A stretch of 64,000 nucleotides of DNA from Bacillus rubiinfantis (GCA_000752035.1 CCFE01000011.1:468736-532735); one strand, 5' to 3'. Shown: positions 44,291-53,670, numbered from the stretch's first letter. Notes: generated from the sequence alone by a model not told the origin. Translations and numbers: made by a program.

Positions 44291-45172
44291 CTATACTTTC
44301 CGCTGTTTCGGATCAAAATGCTGTTGCAGTCCGTCACCAAACAGGTTGAAGGCAATCACCGTAATCATGATCGCAAAACCGGAGGCTAGGGCCGTATTCG
44401 GCGAAATTAATAGATACTGCCTGCCATCCTCTAGCATTGCTCCCCAATCAGCGGTCGGCGGCTGAACACCTAGTCCGAGGAAACTCATCGCAGCCAGATC
44501 GAGAATCGCATAGGCCAGGTCAATCGTTATCTGGACAACAATTGCTGAAATACAATTGGGGAGGATGTGGCGAAAAATAATCCTTGTGTGAGAAAACCCT
44601 AAACTGCGGGCAGCCTCCACATAGGTTTGTTCCTTTTCGACCAACGTCACTGAACGCACGAGCCGAGCAATCATTGGCACATAAACAATCCCGAGCGCAA
44701 TAACAGCATTTTCTAAGCCCCTGCCAAAAACGGCGACAATAATAAACGCCAGTAATAATGCGGGAAATGCTAAGATGACATCGAAAATCCTTGTAATCAT
44801 GTTGTCAATCCGGCCGCCAAAGTAGCCGGCGATGAGACCGAGCGGGACGCCAATCACCGCGGAAATCCCGACGACAAACACCGCTCCCAATAGCGTCGTC
44901 CTCGCCCCATAGAGAACCCGGCTAAAAATATCCCGTCCTTGCTTATCTGTTCCAAATAGATACTCACTTGAAGCCGACTGTAGCGACAGCGCTAAATCCT
45001 GCTTGTTCGGATCATGAGGAGCAATTAACGGGGCAAATACCGCTAAGAAAATGATGATTAGGATAACGACCCCTGCAGCTACTGCCAGATAATTTTTAAA
45101 AAAAGAAGAGCGGAAAAACGGCTTTCTTCGTTTCACCGCAGGAAGGGCTTGCGAAGTTTCAATCTGTGCCAA
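44291..45172 (-). CDS. Opp/Dpp-type ABC transporter permease (OppC/DppC)
   Basis: 293 residues, six membrane helices and the inner-membrane signature EAARSLGFSHTRIIFRHILPN that contacts the ATPases. The start is most likely the TTG at 45172, because GAGGTG lies 6 nt upstream; the ATG at 45193 has no site. It is separated from the OppB-type gene by the 21-bp repeat array F, unusual for a transporter operon. Confidence 0.9.
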   Translation of the reverse strand: MAQIETSQALPAVKRRKPFFRSSFFKNYLAVAAGVVILIIIFLAVFAPLIAPHDPNKQDLALSLQSASSEYLFGTDKQGRDIFSRVLYGARTTLLGAVFVVGISAVIGVPLGLIAGYFGGRIDNMITRIFDVILAFPALLLAFIIVAVFGRGLENAVIALGIVYVPMIARLVRSVTLVEKEQTYVEAARSLGFSHTRIIFRHILPNCISAIVVQITIDLAYAILDLAAMSFLGLGVQPPTADWGAMLEDGRQYLLISPNTALASGFAIMITVIAFNLFGDGLQQHFDPKQRKV

Positions 45173-45195
45173 AGCAATCACCTCTTTGATCATTT

Positions 45196-45386
45196 CTACA
45201 AATTTTTGGTACTATCTACACATTCAGCGTCCTGCTACAAATTTAAATGGCTTTCTGGAAATCTGTGGCGCCCATCTACAATTTCAAGCCCCTTTTCTAC
45301 AATTCGCTGGTGCCTTTCTACAATTCAAAGCCGTCCTGCTACAATTTCCCGGCGGCTATCTACAATTCAAAGCACTCTATCTACAA
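45196..45386. repeat. Phased array F, core CTACAATTC, 21-bp step, inside the Opp operon
   Basis: CTACA starts at 45196, 45216, 45235, (weak copy 45256), 45276, 45297, 45318, 45339, 45360 and 45381; the last six steps are exactly 21 bp. The spacers have no common sequence. It lies between the OppB-type gene, whose stop is 30 bp away, and the OppC-type gene, so it should be transcribed. Because 21 is a multiple of 3, all three frames stay open and give false 7-residue-periodic proteins. Confidence 0.9.
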
Positions 45387-45417
45387 AAATTGGATAAAAA
45401 CGGAAAACGCCACTAGA

Positions 45418-46353
45418 TTAATAGCGAATTCTTGGATCAATAACGGCATAAAGTACATCCACTAATAGATTGATGAGAAGAAACACAGTGACCATAAACA
45501 AGGTAGTTCCTTGGACAACAGGATAATCACTTGTTTGCACGCCATTAACGATTAAGCTGCCGATTCCGCCAAGACCAAAGGTATATTCCACAAGAACTGT
45601 CCCGACAATTAAGAAGCCCAGTTGCAGACCGGTAACGGTTAACAAGGGAATAAGCGCATTTTTTAAACCATGCTTTAACACGACGACACGTTTGGGGATT
45701 CCTTTCGCCACCGCGGTCTGAATATAATTGGTGTTCAGCACTTCAATCATCCCACTTCGGGTAATCCGCGAACTCAAGGCAATCATATTTACTCCAAGAG
45801 CAAGCGACGGCAGCAGCAGATATTTGAAGTTTTCCATGACGGTATCGCCGGTGCCAAAGGCTGGTAAAATATCGAGCTTATAAGAAAACAGTAAAACGAG
45901 CAGGACTCCTGTAAAAAAGACCGGAGATGAGACACCACTTAGGGCAAATAGGGAAGAGATATAGTCAACCCATGTATTTTTTTTCACAGCCGCAATGATC
46001 CCCAGTGGTATCGAAATGAGGACTGTAATTACTAAACTCATCAGCACCAGCTGAATTGTCATTGGCAGCCGCTCTGAAATCATTGAGGTCACCGCTTGCT
46101 TCTGCTTAAAGCTTTCACCTAAGTCGCCGGTTACCGCATCTTTGATCCAGTAATAGTACTGTGTGTAAATAGGTTCGTTCAAATGATACTTTTCTCTAAT
46201 ATTTTCAAGTACTTCCGGCGATGTCTGCTTGCCCCCTACCATCACAAGTGCCGGATCTGTCGGGCTCAAATGGGACATACCAAAAATAAGCACCGAGACA
46301 AAAAAGAGCACAGGAATTAACAATAGCAATCTTCTAACAATGTACGTAAACAT
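45418..46353 (-). CDS. Opp/Dpp-type ABC transporter permease (OppB/DppB)
   Basis: 311 residues, six membrane helices; N-terminal YIVRRLLLLIPVLFFVSVLIF and the C-terminal conserved IDPRIRY are typical of OppB/DppB, with YIQTAVAKGIPKRVVVLKHGLKN as the ATPase-contact loop. GGTGGTGG precedes the ATG. A near-palindromic AT-rich site (46470-46497) lies upstream, in front of the membrane protein gene's 3' end. Confidence 0.92.
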   Translation of the reverse strand: MFTYIVRRLLLLIPVLFFVSVLIFGMSHLSPTDPALVMVGGKQTSPEVLENIREKYHLNEPIYTQYYYWIKDAVTGDLGESFKQKQAVTSMISERLPMTIQLVLMSLVITVLISIPLGIIAAVKKNTWVDYISSLFALSGVSSPVFFTGVLLVLLFSYKLDILPAFGTGDTVMENFKYLLLPSLALGVNMIALSSRITRSGMIEVLNTNYIQTAVAKGIPKRVVVLKHGLKNALIPLLTVTGLQLGFLIVGTVLVEYTFGLGGIGSLIVNGVQTSDYPVVQGTTLFMVTVFLLINLLVDVLYAVIDPRIRY

Positions 46354-46469
46354 GTTTCCACCACCTTAATTTTTCGAGTATGTTTACCAACCGCATTGGG
46401 CCTCCTAATCTGGTATTTTCATTATTATTGTTATTGTAACAATCCCCTGCACTGCATCATTTAAAAATC

Positions 46470-46497
46470 TAATCAAAATATTTTAAATATTTGATTA
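46470..46497. promoter_or_regulatory. AT-rich near-palindrome upstream of the OppB-type gene
   Basis: Arms TAATCAAAATATTT and TAAATATTTGATTA, nearly inverse. It may be an internal promoter or a site for the YesN-like response regulator. The shared 12-mer AATATTTTAAAT also occurs in front of the kinase gene (49547-49558), but in AT-rich DNA this may be chance. Confidence 0.4.
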
Positions 46498-46517
46498 ATT
46501 ATTCCGATTATTAAATA

Positions 46518-46543
46518 CGGCATAGTCCTGCTCAACTATGCCG
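46518..46543 (-). terminator. Hairpin overlapping the 3' end of the membrane protein gene
   Basis: Perfect 9-bp stem CGGCATAGT / ACTATGCCG that includes the stop codon of the upstream gene. The following sequence is only moderately T-rich, so it probably attenuates the transcript rather than ending it. Confidence 0.6.
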
Positions 46544-47690
46544 CTGCTTTCATTAATTTTTTTCGCGAATATTTGTTAATCACCATCATTGTCAAGCAAG
46601 AAAACACGGAGCCTGCTATAATCCCCAGCTCCAGTGAATAAAGTATTGCGGTGACAACAGAGACAATAAACCCTGCTCCGAGGACAAATCGATTCAGCAG
46701 TTGATTTGCAGAAGTCCACAGGAACACCCCTGTTAATGGCCCCCAAAGCAGCCCAAAGTATAACAAAACATCTAATAGTGTAATTTTAAAAAACGTAACA
46801 ATCACCACAGGAACGAAAGTATATAGCAAGGCAATCAGTGGAAATCGCTGAGACTCGCTACTTCTAACGTTTCCCCACATCCTTACCCCTTGGCCGATGA
46901 GGATCAGAATATTTGTCATTAAGAAGAGAACTTGGCCAAAATGTCCGCCGAATTGTTGGATGACCAGTATACAGATATGATCGCTTTGCTCTGGCCAGAT
47001 GGCCTCTGCCTTTGCCAGAAATGCAATTGAACCCAATGAAATCGGGACCACCATCCAAATAAGTGCAGATATAATCGTCGGCCCAATCTTTTCTTTCGTC
47101 TTTCCATTTGGAGAAAAATAATGGTGAAGAAATTGATGTGCGATTAAAATTATTCCGATGTTTACTAGCAAAATCCATGTTTCCCGACTATCAAACCGCA
47201 GCATCTCGTTTGCCAGAAAATGCAATCCCGAATAAACAGTAGGAATACTGACATTCAAATAAACGAGCGTCGGAATTAAGAAAGAAAAAATTAATCCAAG
47301 AATAACCGTCGTAATCGCCTGCCCTTCCTGATTCACCCTAAGAAAAATCAATATAACCGCAACGATTGTAATCAATGAAAAGATGGTATAGTAAGGAATA
47401 TTATTAATGAATAGCAATGCAAACATCTTTCCAACCATAAGCAGACAAGTGAGCAGCTCAATAGTATACAGCGAGTAAATGAAAATATGAAGCCATCGAT
47501 CCAACTGTTGGAAGGTTTGTCCTTTTTGGTAAAAATAAATAATAAAAAAGGATACAGCTCCAATGATGGAAAAGCCAACGAGTCCTAAAATGCCATGATC
47601 GAGGGCGATTTGGCAGGAAATAAAAAAAATCAACGGGGTAATCCAGGGAATTAATTTTTGAATGATAGTTGTAGCCACTATTGTTTTCAC
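46536..47690 (-). CDS. Polytopic membrane protein of unknown function
   Basis: 384 residues and about ten hydrophobic helices, with no recognised transporter signature. It begins with GTG in the 4-nt overlap GTGA with the response-regulator gene. It is encoded between the two-component system and the Opp permeases, so it could be a sensor partner or a second uptake route for the same compound. The basic C-terminus (KYSRKKLMKAAA) is cytoplasmic by the positive-inside rule. I cannot name the family. Confidence 0.7.
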   Translation of the reverse strand: MKTIVATTIIQKLIPWITPLIFFISCQIALDHGILGLVGFSIIGAVSFFIIYFYQKGQTFQQLDRWLHIFIYSLYTIELLTCLLMVGKMFALLFINNIPYYTIFSLITIVAVILIFLRVNQEGQAITTVILGLIFSFLIPTLVYLNVSIPTVYSGLHFLANEMLRFDSRETWILLVNIGIILIAHQFLHHYFSPNGKTKEKIGPTIISALIWMVVPISLGSIAFLAKAEAIWPEQSDHICILVIQQFGGHFGQVLFLMTNILILIGQGVRMWGNVRSSESQRFPLIALLYTFVPVVIVTFFKITLLDVLLYFGLLWGPLTGVFLWTSANQLLNRFVLGAGFIVSVVTAILYSLELGIIAGSVFSCLTMMVINKYSRKKLMKAAA

Positions 47691-48742
47691 CCGACTTCTT
47701 TTCTGTATTGGCTCGGCGACAAACCTGTCATCTTCTTAAAACTGACGGCAAAATAGGCAGAACTGTTAAACCCGACCATATCTGAAACAACTTCCACCTT
47801 ATATTTTTGTTTTAATAACTCCTTCGCCTTGTTAATCCGGACACTCAGTAAGATCTCGGTAAACGTCTTTGCAATCTCCTTTTTAAAAAGTCGGTTTAAA
47901 TGCGATGAACTGACATGAACCGCAAGGGCAACATCCTTTAACGTCAGATCTTTGTAATAGTTCTCTTGAATATATTGAATTCCCCGCGTTACACTCGATT
48001 CATCACGATTTTTCATATCCCTTATCGCATCACGGAATGATTGCATTAAATCGTCTGAACAGCCAATTCCGTAGGTGAAGGATAGTTCTTCTTCAATTTC
48101 GAATTTCAGCAGCTTTTCCCTTGTAATCGTCAAATTCTCCTCACTGGTGACATATACTTCTGCCCCGTCGAATGGTTCGGTTGAAAGATATCCTGCGGTT
48201 TCTTCAAAATAGCGTGCAAAATCCGCTCTCCAGCTAGGATCATCATAGTTCATTGCTACGACTACCTTAGGATGGAACCCAAACTGTCTAACAATCTCCT
48301 CCTTAGCAATATGACCTGCCCCAAATAATAAATTTTCGAGGATGGACTGTTTAAAAAGGGTTCGCAGTGATTGCTTTTCATTCCATTGATTTTTTAATTT
48401 TGTGAAGGTGTAGATGAACTCCGATGTATGAAATGGTTTTAATAAATAGTGGCTGGCACCAAGTTCCATAGCCTTTTGTGCATAATGAAAGTCGCTATAG
48501 GCAGAGCTCATCGCAACGACCAAATCAGGCCAGTCCCTTCTAATAATTTCTAAAGTTTCAAGTCCGCTTAAGCCGGGCATTTTAATATCCAAAAATGCCA
48601 AATCGATTTTTTCCCGCCTTAAGGCCTCAAGCGCCGCTAACCCATTCTCGACTGCTATAATCTCGTTCTCCCCATTGTCGCGAAGCATTTTTTCCAGATT
48701 TAGCAGCTCTAACGGTTCATCATCAACTAGCAGAATGTTCAC
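47687..48742 (-). CDS. YesN-like response regulator (receiver + AraC HTH)
   Basis: 351 residues. Receiver domain (1-115) with the acidic pocket DDEP, phospho-acceptor Asp in LAFLDIKMPG and Lys in YLLKPFH; a middle linker region; and a C-terminal AraC-type double HTH (YKDLTLKDVALAVHVSSSHLNRLFKKE, then FNSSAYFAVSFKKMTGLSPSQYRKEVG). The GTG start has GGAGG 8 nt upstream and overlaps the kinase gene by 20 nt. It probably controls the Opp operon or the acetamidases. Confidence 0.92.
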   Translation of the reverse strand: MNILLVDDEPLELLNLEKMLRDNGENEIIAVENGLAALEALRREKIDLAFLDIKMPGLSGLETLEIIRRDWPDLVVAMSSAYSDFHYAQKAMELGASHYLLKPFHTSEFIYTFTKLKNQWNEKQSLRTLFKQSILENLLFGAGHIAKEEIVRQFGFHPKVVVAMNYDDPSWRADFARYFEETAGYLSTEPFDGAEVYVTSEENLTITREKLLKFEIEEELSFTYGIGCSDDLMQSFRDAIRDMKNRDESSVTRGIQYIQENYYKDLTLKDVALAVHVSSSHLNRLFKKEIAKTFTEILLSVRINKAKELLKQKYKVEVVSDMVGFNSSAYFAVSFKKMTGLSPSQYRKEVG

Positions 48743-49520
48743 ATTCGTTTCCTCCCTCTATCGTGATGAGACAGCTTGTACCTTCCGGTGAACTGACAAT
48801 GTCCATATCCCCCTGGTCTCCAAAGTAATGCTTGATGCGAAGATATGTATTTTTGATTCCAATCCCAAACTCATCGGAATCTTGTCCTGTTTCCTTCCAG
48901 CTGTTATATTGTTCAATTAGTCTGGCCGGCATCCCAATACCATTATCGATGACGCGGATCCGCATTTTATTCCTTGTATTATAGGTCACGATTTTTATAA
49001 AACCGCCTTCGACTTTCGGCTCAATTCCATACTTACAGGCGTTTTCTACCAATGGTTGGATAATTAGCATCGGAATCTTGAAATCGTGTAAATTAGGACT
49101 GCTGTCTATTTCCCAAGAGAGACGGCCGCCAAAGCGTAGTTTCTGAATTTTTAAATACATTTGGACACTTGCTAGTTCGTCACGAAGTTTGACAAGCTGC
49201 TGTGAGTCACGGATGGTATAACGCAATAATGCTGAAATAGCGAACACAGCATCCTCAGCGTCATGATTCTTTTCCAGCCGAATTAACGATGTGATTGCAT
49301 TCAATGAGTTAAATAAGAAATGAGGATGTATTTGTGAGGCTAAGTTGCTTAGTTTGGCTTCTTTGAGTAGATTTTCCAATTCCGTTTTCTTTTTCTCTAC
49401 TTTTAAATATTCATGCTCCTTCTCAAAAATAAGCAGGGCAACGAGCGTTGTTAAACTGGCAACACCCCCAACAATACCAAATACAATAATGATGGTGAAC
49501 ATCGATTTTGATAGAATCAT
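48723..49520 (-). CDS. YesM/LytS-type sensor histidine kinase
   Basis: 265 residues. An N-terminal membrane helix (about 7-30) and a coiled-coil lead directly to the His_kinase domain: QIHPHFLFNSLNAI holds the phospho-His, then LVENACKYGIEP (N box) and VIDNGIGMP with GIGIKNTYLRIKHYFG (G boxes). It lacks the large extracellular sensor typical of YesM, so the signal is probably sensed through a partner such as the oligopeptide-binding lipoprotein or the polytopic protein downstream. Confidence 0.9.
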   Translation of the reverse strand: MILSKSMFTIIIVFGIVGGVASLTTLVALLIFEKEHEYLKVEKKKTELENLLKEAKLSNLASQIHPHFLFNSLNAITSLIRLEKNHDAEDAVFAISALLRYTIRDSQQLVKLRDELASVQMYLKIQKLRFGGRLSWEIDSSPNLHDFKIPMLIIQPLVENACKYGIEPKVEGGFIKIVTYNTRNKMRIRVIDNGIGMPARLIEQYNSWKETGQDSDEFGIGIKNTYLRIKHYFGDQGDMDIVSSPEGTSCLITIEGGNECEHSAS

Positions 49521-49588
49521 TGGTTTCCCCCTTTATATTTATTCTGAATATTTTAAATTTAATATACAATATATTATCACATAAATAG

Positions 49589-49612
49589 GGGAGTGAGAAT
49601 AGTCCCACTCCC
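49589..49612 (-). terminator. Hairpin after the substrate-binding protein gene
   Basis: Perfect 7-bp stem GGGAGTG / CACTCCC with a 10-nt loop. T's flank it on the plus side and a weaker T-rich stretch lies on the minus side. It likely lets only part of the transcript pass into the kinase and permease genes, so the binding protein is made in excess. Confidence 0.7.
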
Positions 49613-49622
49613 TTTTTCTTAA

Positions 49623-51230
49623 TTATTTAAGTTTCATATTTTTAGTAAATGCATCCCAGTACCATAATGGTGTGATATCATAACCATTGAGGTCCTGATT
49701 AGCCGCCAAAATTTGTTTTGGATGGTTAAGCATAATCCATGGTGAATCTTCGGCAATAATCTTTTCTGCTTTAATCATTAATTCTGTCCGCTTCTTATCA
49801 TCTGTTAACACAGCTTGTTCATCTAACAGCTTATCAACTTCCTTATTACTGTAATTAGCAAAGTTCGAACCACCATCGCCACGGTTGTTTGAATGGAAGA
49901 CAGGTTGCAGGTTACCAACAGGATCTGGGAAGTCTGCCCCCCAAGAAGTCATGATAATATCATAGTCTCGTTTTCCGCTGAATGCTCTTGTATTTAGTTC
50001 CTCATTTGTAACCTTTTCAATCTTAAGATTGACTCCGATTTGCTTGGCTGCTGCTTGAATGGCTAGTGCTGAGTTCAAGTTTAACGTATCACTATCGGTT
50101 AAGATGGTAGCCTCAAATCCATTCGGAACGGAAGACTTCGCCAAATACTCCTTCGCTTTGTTTAAATCATGAGCATAGTCAGGGATATCCTTGTAGGCTG
50201 CTTCCCAAAGGTCAGAGTGGAATACCCATGTCGCTTTTCCAAGCGGAATCGCTTTTGCAGGTGCTCCTGAATCCTTGACAATATCTTTTAAAATCTTGTC
50301 TTTATCTAGGGCATAGTTTAACGCTTTTCTCACATTCACATCATCAAACGGCTTTTTGCCGATATTCATAGCCGCAAAATCATTCAGGAAGCTGTCCACC
50401 ATGCCAATTTTAATATGTTCCATTCCTTGAACAACTGGAATTAAGTCAAGCGGCAACCCAATTGTCGCCGTAATTTGTCCTGTCTTTAATCCAGTGACGA
50501 CTGTCGTTCCTTCCGGAAGTACCTTAAAAACGACTTTATCCAAATAAGGGCCGCCAGATTTATCCCAATAATTTTCATTTTTCTCTAGAGCAATTTCCGA
50601 ACCTGTCTGCCAGCTAACATATTTAAAAGGGCCAGTACCCATCACGCCGCCATCTGGCTTACCAAAGTTCTCCTTATTTTTTTCATAATAAGCCTTACTG
50701 ACAATATGACCGCCAGTAGTTGCTGGAACATAGCGCCATAATGTATCTTCCTGCTTAAGCGTCACCTTAACCGTCCACTCGTCAACCTTTTCAATCTTAT
50801 CGACGTTGTTATACATCCAACCAACGTAAGAAGCAGTTTTGGGATCTTTTATCCTCTCCATTGAAAAAATTACATCATCAATTGACATTGGTGTTCCATC
50901 AGCGAATTTTACGTCTTTGCGGATTTTATAAATATATGTCTTCGAATCGGGACTTTCCCAGCTTTCCGCAAGCAGTGGCTGTAATTGACCTTTTTCATCA
51001 AATTTTAATAATCCCTCAGTGATTTGGGTGACAACCGGGTTTGTTGTAAAGTCGTAGGAAAATGCAGGATCAAGTGAGACAATATCACCCGGCAACGCAA
51101 ATGTCAGCGTCCCTCCGCCCTTTGAGCCCCCGCCCTTCGTTTCCTTTGAAGTTTTTTCGTTGCTGCAAGCTGCCATAATCATCGTAAATAGCAGCATGAA
51201 CGTAATAACAAGACGCTTACTTAATTTCAT
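49623..51230 (-). CDS. Extracellular solute-binding lipoprotein of the Opp/Dpp system (SBP family 5)
   Basis: 535 residues. Lipoprotein signal with lipobox MAAC (Cys about 22), then the family 5 fold: TFALPGDIVSLDPAFSYDFTTNPVV, LAESWESPDSKTYIYKIRKDVKFADGTPMSIDDVIFSMER, and a C-terminal DFPDPVGNLQPVFHSNN. It captures peptides or nickel-type solutes for the Opp permeases. GAAGGGG precedes the ATG. It is the first gene of the operon, transcribed divergently from acetamidase copy 2. Confidence 0.92.
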   Translation of the reverse strand: MKLSKRLVITFMLLFTMIMAACSNEKTSKETKGGGSKGGGTLTFALPGDIVSLDPAFSYDFTTNPVVTQITEGLLKFDEKGQLQPLLAESWESPDSKTYIYKIRKDVKFADGTPMSIDDVIFSMERIKDPKTASYVGWMYNNVDKIEKVDEWTVKVTLKQEDTLWRYVPATTGGHIVSKAYYEKNKENFGKPDGGVMGTGPFKYVSWQTGSEIALEKNENYWDKSGGPYLDKVVFKVLPEGTTVVTGLKTGQITATIGLPLDLIPVVQGMEHIKIGMVDSFLNDFAAMNIGKKPFDDVNVRKALNYALDKDKILKDIVKDSGAPAKAIPLGKATWVFHSDLWEAAYKDIPDYAHDLNKAKEYLAKSSVPNGFEATILTDSDTLNLNSALAIQAAAKQIGVNLKIEKVTNEELNTRAFSGKRDYDIIMTSWGADFPDPVGNLQPVFHSNNRGDGGSNFANYSNKEVDKLLDEQAVLTDDKKRTELMIKAEKIIAEDSPWIMLNHPKQILAANQDLNGYDITPLWYWDAFTKNMKLK

Positions 51231-51376
51231 ACATTCAACCCCTTCTTTTTATTTGAATTTTCAGACTTATTGTTATTATGCAGTCTCTAATTTTGCAATT
51301 GTTTAAAAAATGAATCATCATTTCTTTAATATACAATCATTATAATTTACTATTTAATTTGATTATTAAAACTATA

Positions 51377-51405
51377 TTGACAGTTTGAGTTACCTAGCTT
51401 ACTGT
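51377..51405 (+). promoter_or_regulatory. Candidate promoter of acetamidase copy 2
   Basis: TTGACA (51377-51382), 17-bp spacer, TACTGT (51400-51405). The -35 is consensus, the -10 weak, which fits an activator-dependent promoter. Confidence 0.45.
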
Positions 51406-51500
51406 TGGGATAACAGGAAGTAAATCCCATTAAGATTGGGCGGTTGATCCTTTTACATGAAACTCTCCCCAGCCCATTAAGTTAAAAGGAAGGTGATTGG

Positions 51501-52394
51501 GTGCATTACTTAGATCCCGAGCAGTCTGTTTATAGTTTTTCAAAAAATCATCAGCCTCAGTTGACGATTAACAGCGGTGAAAAGGTAGTTTTTCGCACAT
51601 TCGACTGTTTCACAAACCAGGTAACTTCAGAGGCTGACCTCGTCACAACGCTTGATTTTTCAAAAGTTAACCCGGCTACAGGTCCGGTTTTTATCGAGGA
51701 GGCCATGCCAGGCAATGTGCTTAAGGTGGAAATTCACGATATAAAGGTTCGAGATTGGGGAGTGATTTGCACGCTTCCGGATATCGGTGTCCTCAAGCAT
51801 CGCGCAGAAACGCAAACCAAAATTGTCGCGATTGAACACAGTCAAACCGTTCATTTTAGTGAGGACATTTTGCTGCCGGCGGTTCCAATGATCGGCGTCA
51901 TCGGCTGTGCCCCAGCTGGCGACGAGATTCCCTGCGGCTACTCTGGGGACCATGGAGGTAACATGGATAACCATATTATCACAAGAGGCTCTACCGTCTA
52001 TCTCCCAGTCCATGTCCCTGGTGCTCTGTTTGCCCTCGGTGATATCCATGCCTCGATGGGAGATGGCGAAATCTGCGGCACTGGTGTGGAGACAGCCGCA
52101 GAGGTGAAAACGACAATAAGCGTCTTAAAAGGTGTCACCCTCCCGCGCCCGTTCGTTGAAACGGAGAAGAATTGGTATACTGTCGCCTCGGGTGATAATC
52201 TACAGGAAGCCATTCGTAAAGCCTCAGAAGATATGCAGGATTTACTTGTGAAAAACTGGGACCTCTCTGCGACAGATGCCTTTTTGCTGATGTCGGTTGC
52301 CGGTGATGTGCAAATCTGCCAATGCTGCGCAGCCATTGATGTCATCGCCAGATTCAGAATGCCCAAACTCGAAAGCCTACCGCGGTTGATTTAA
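51501..52394 (+). CDS. Acetamidase/formamidase family protein (copy 2)
   Basis: 297 residues starting at GTG with GGAAGGTGA upstream. Same motifs as copy 1, in the same order: FDCFTNQV, KVNPATGPVFIEEAMPGNVLKV, MIGVIGCAPAGDE, GDHGGNMDNHII, LGDIHASMGDGEICGTGVE and ICQCCAAIDVIARFRMP. The N-terminal 65 residues differ from copy 1 at about a third of the positions, so they look like an in-cluster duplication. It is transcribed divergently from the binding lipoprotein, probably under the same two-component control. Confidence 0.88.
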   Translation: MHYLDPEQSVYSFSKNHQPQLTINSGEKVVFRTFDCFTNQVTSEADLVTTLDFSKVNPATGPVFIEEAMPGNVLKVEIHDIKVRDWGVICTLPDIGVLKHRAETQTKIVAIEHSQTVHFSEDILLPAVPMIGVIGCAPAGDEIPCGYSGDHGGNMDNHIITRGSTVYLPVHVPGALFALGDIHASMGDGEICGTGVETAAEVKTTISVLKGVTLPRPFVETEKNWYTVASGDNLQEAIRKASEDMQDLLVKNWDLSATDAFLLMSVAGDVQICQCCAAIDVIARFRMPKLESLPRLI

Positions 52395-52404
52395 TAGTTT
52401 TATT

Positions 52405-52545
52405 TTCCTGTAAATCAACTGGGTTTGTTTGCATGAAAGGGTGCCTTTTTTATTGTGAAATCAACTGGGATTATTGCACGGAGGGGTATCTTTTTTATTG
52501 TGAAATCAACTGGGTTTGTTGCACGTAAAGCTGTCTTTTTCCCAG
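52405..52545. repeat. Intergenic array H, 45-46-bp unit, three copies
   Basis: AAATCAACTGGG starts at 52412, 52458 and 52503; each is followed by a TTGTTGCACG-like and a CTTTTTTATTG-like section. It lies just after the stop of acetamidase copy 2, as other arrays lie after other genes. Confidence 0.75.
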
Positions 52546-52632
52546 TGCACTTGAGTATAATGCTAGTAAACTAGTAAAATTAGTTTTACAATTCGCAATA
52601 TAATTACATAGTCCATAAGGAGGTATGGAAAC

Positions 52633-53535
52633 ATGGTTGAAACATTAGCTTGTGGAGACGCGATTTATGCCTTTAGTAAAAATAACCGTCCAGTGAAAAC
52701 GGTCGAGTCTGGGTCTACCATCTCGATTGAAACGTACGATTGCTTTCAGAACCAAATTCGCTCCAACGATACGGAGATTAACTCGATTGATTGGGAGCAA
52801 ATCAATCCTGCTACCGGGCCCATTTTTGTAAAGGATGCCCTGCCTGGTGATGTTTTATCTGTTAAGATTGAAAAAATAGACTTGGCGGACGAGGGGGTTA
52901 TGACCGTTGGGCCAGGGCTTGGTGTCATGGGGCATCGGTTGGAAAAGTTTGAAGCGAAGATGATTCCGATTGTGGATGGGAAGGCTGTGTTCAACGATAA
53001 AGTCGAAATTCCGCTTAATCCCATGATTGGCGTGATCGGCGTTGCTCCCGCTGGCGATCCGGTTTCTTGCGGGACACCTGGTGCACACGGCGGTAACATG
53101 GATACGAAACTGATTACCGAGGGGGCTACTTTGTATTTCCCCGTATTTGCGGAAGGAGCCTTATTTGCCTTAGGCGATTTGCATGCGGCTATGGGTGACG
53201 GCGAAATTGGAGTTTCTGGAATCGAAATTCCCGGGAGTGTGACCGTGACTCTGAACGTGATTAAAGGGCGCGCGTTGCGACACCCGCTGCTCGTGAATGA
53301 CGACGGGATGGCTGTGATTGTGTCTGCCGAGACGCTTGATGAAGCTGCTAAAATTTCGGTGGAGGAAATGATTGATTTGCTCCTGCCTCATACGGATTTA
53401 AGCTTGAATCAACTCACTATGCTAATGAGTGCCGTCGGGCAGACGCAGATTTCGCAAATTGTCGACCCGCTGGTCACCGCGCGCTTCTTTGTGCCAAAAG
53501 CGGTGCTAGAAGCGTATGATGTGAAGTTGTTCTAA
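52633..53535 (+). CDS. Acetamidase/formamidase family protein (copy 3)
   Basis: 300 residues with AAGGAGG upstream of the ATG. It keeps the family pattern (TYDCFQNQI, INPATGPIFVKDALPGDVLSV, MIGVIGVAPAGDPVSCG, GAHGGNMDTKLI, LGDLHAAMGDGEIGVSGIE) but is clearly more diverged than copies 1 and 2, and it lacks their C-terminal CQCC motif (TQISQIVDPLVTARF instead). The loss of these cysteines suggests a different substrate range. It lies 238 bp after copy 2, beyond array H. Confidence 0.85.
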   Translation: MVETLACGDAIYAFSKNNRPVKTVESGSTISIETYDCFQNQIRSNDTEINSIDWEQINPATGPIFVKDALPGDVLSVKIEKIDLADEGVMTVGPGLGVMGHRLEKFEAKMIPIVDGKAVFNDKVEIPLNPMIGVIGVAPAGDPVSCGTPGAHGGNMDTKLITEGATLYFPVFAEGALFALGDLHAAMGDGEIGVSGIEIPGSVTVTLNVIKGRALRHPLLVNDDGMAVIVSAETLDEAAKISVEEMIDLLLPHTDLSLNQLTMLMSAVGQTQISQIVDPLVTARFFVPKAVLEAYDVKLF

Positions 53536-53548
53536 GTGTTGCGTTTTG

Positions 53549-53600
53549 TAATTGAGGGGTTGCTGCCACTTTAGTGACTGGGGGCGGCGGCCCTTTTTTG
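53549..53600 (+). terminator. Terminator of acetamidase copy 3
   Basis: A GC-rich stem (GGGTTGCTGCC with GGCGGCGGCCC, using G-U pairs) followed by TTTTTTGTGTG. Confidence 0.7.
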
Positions 53601-53670
53601 TGTGACGACTGTTCTATTGGCTCACATCGGAGTCCAAAGCTGACCAAACATACAGCATAATAAGATCTCA

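Noticed and set aside
45149..45465. Overlapping plus-strand open frames in the 21-bp array
   Set aside because: A 21-bp period keeps every frame open and gives 7-residue-periodic translations (YNSKPSC, YNFPAAI). No ribosome binding site or family match supports a gene.
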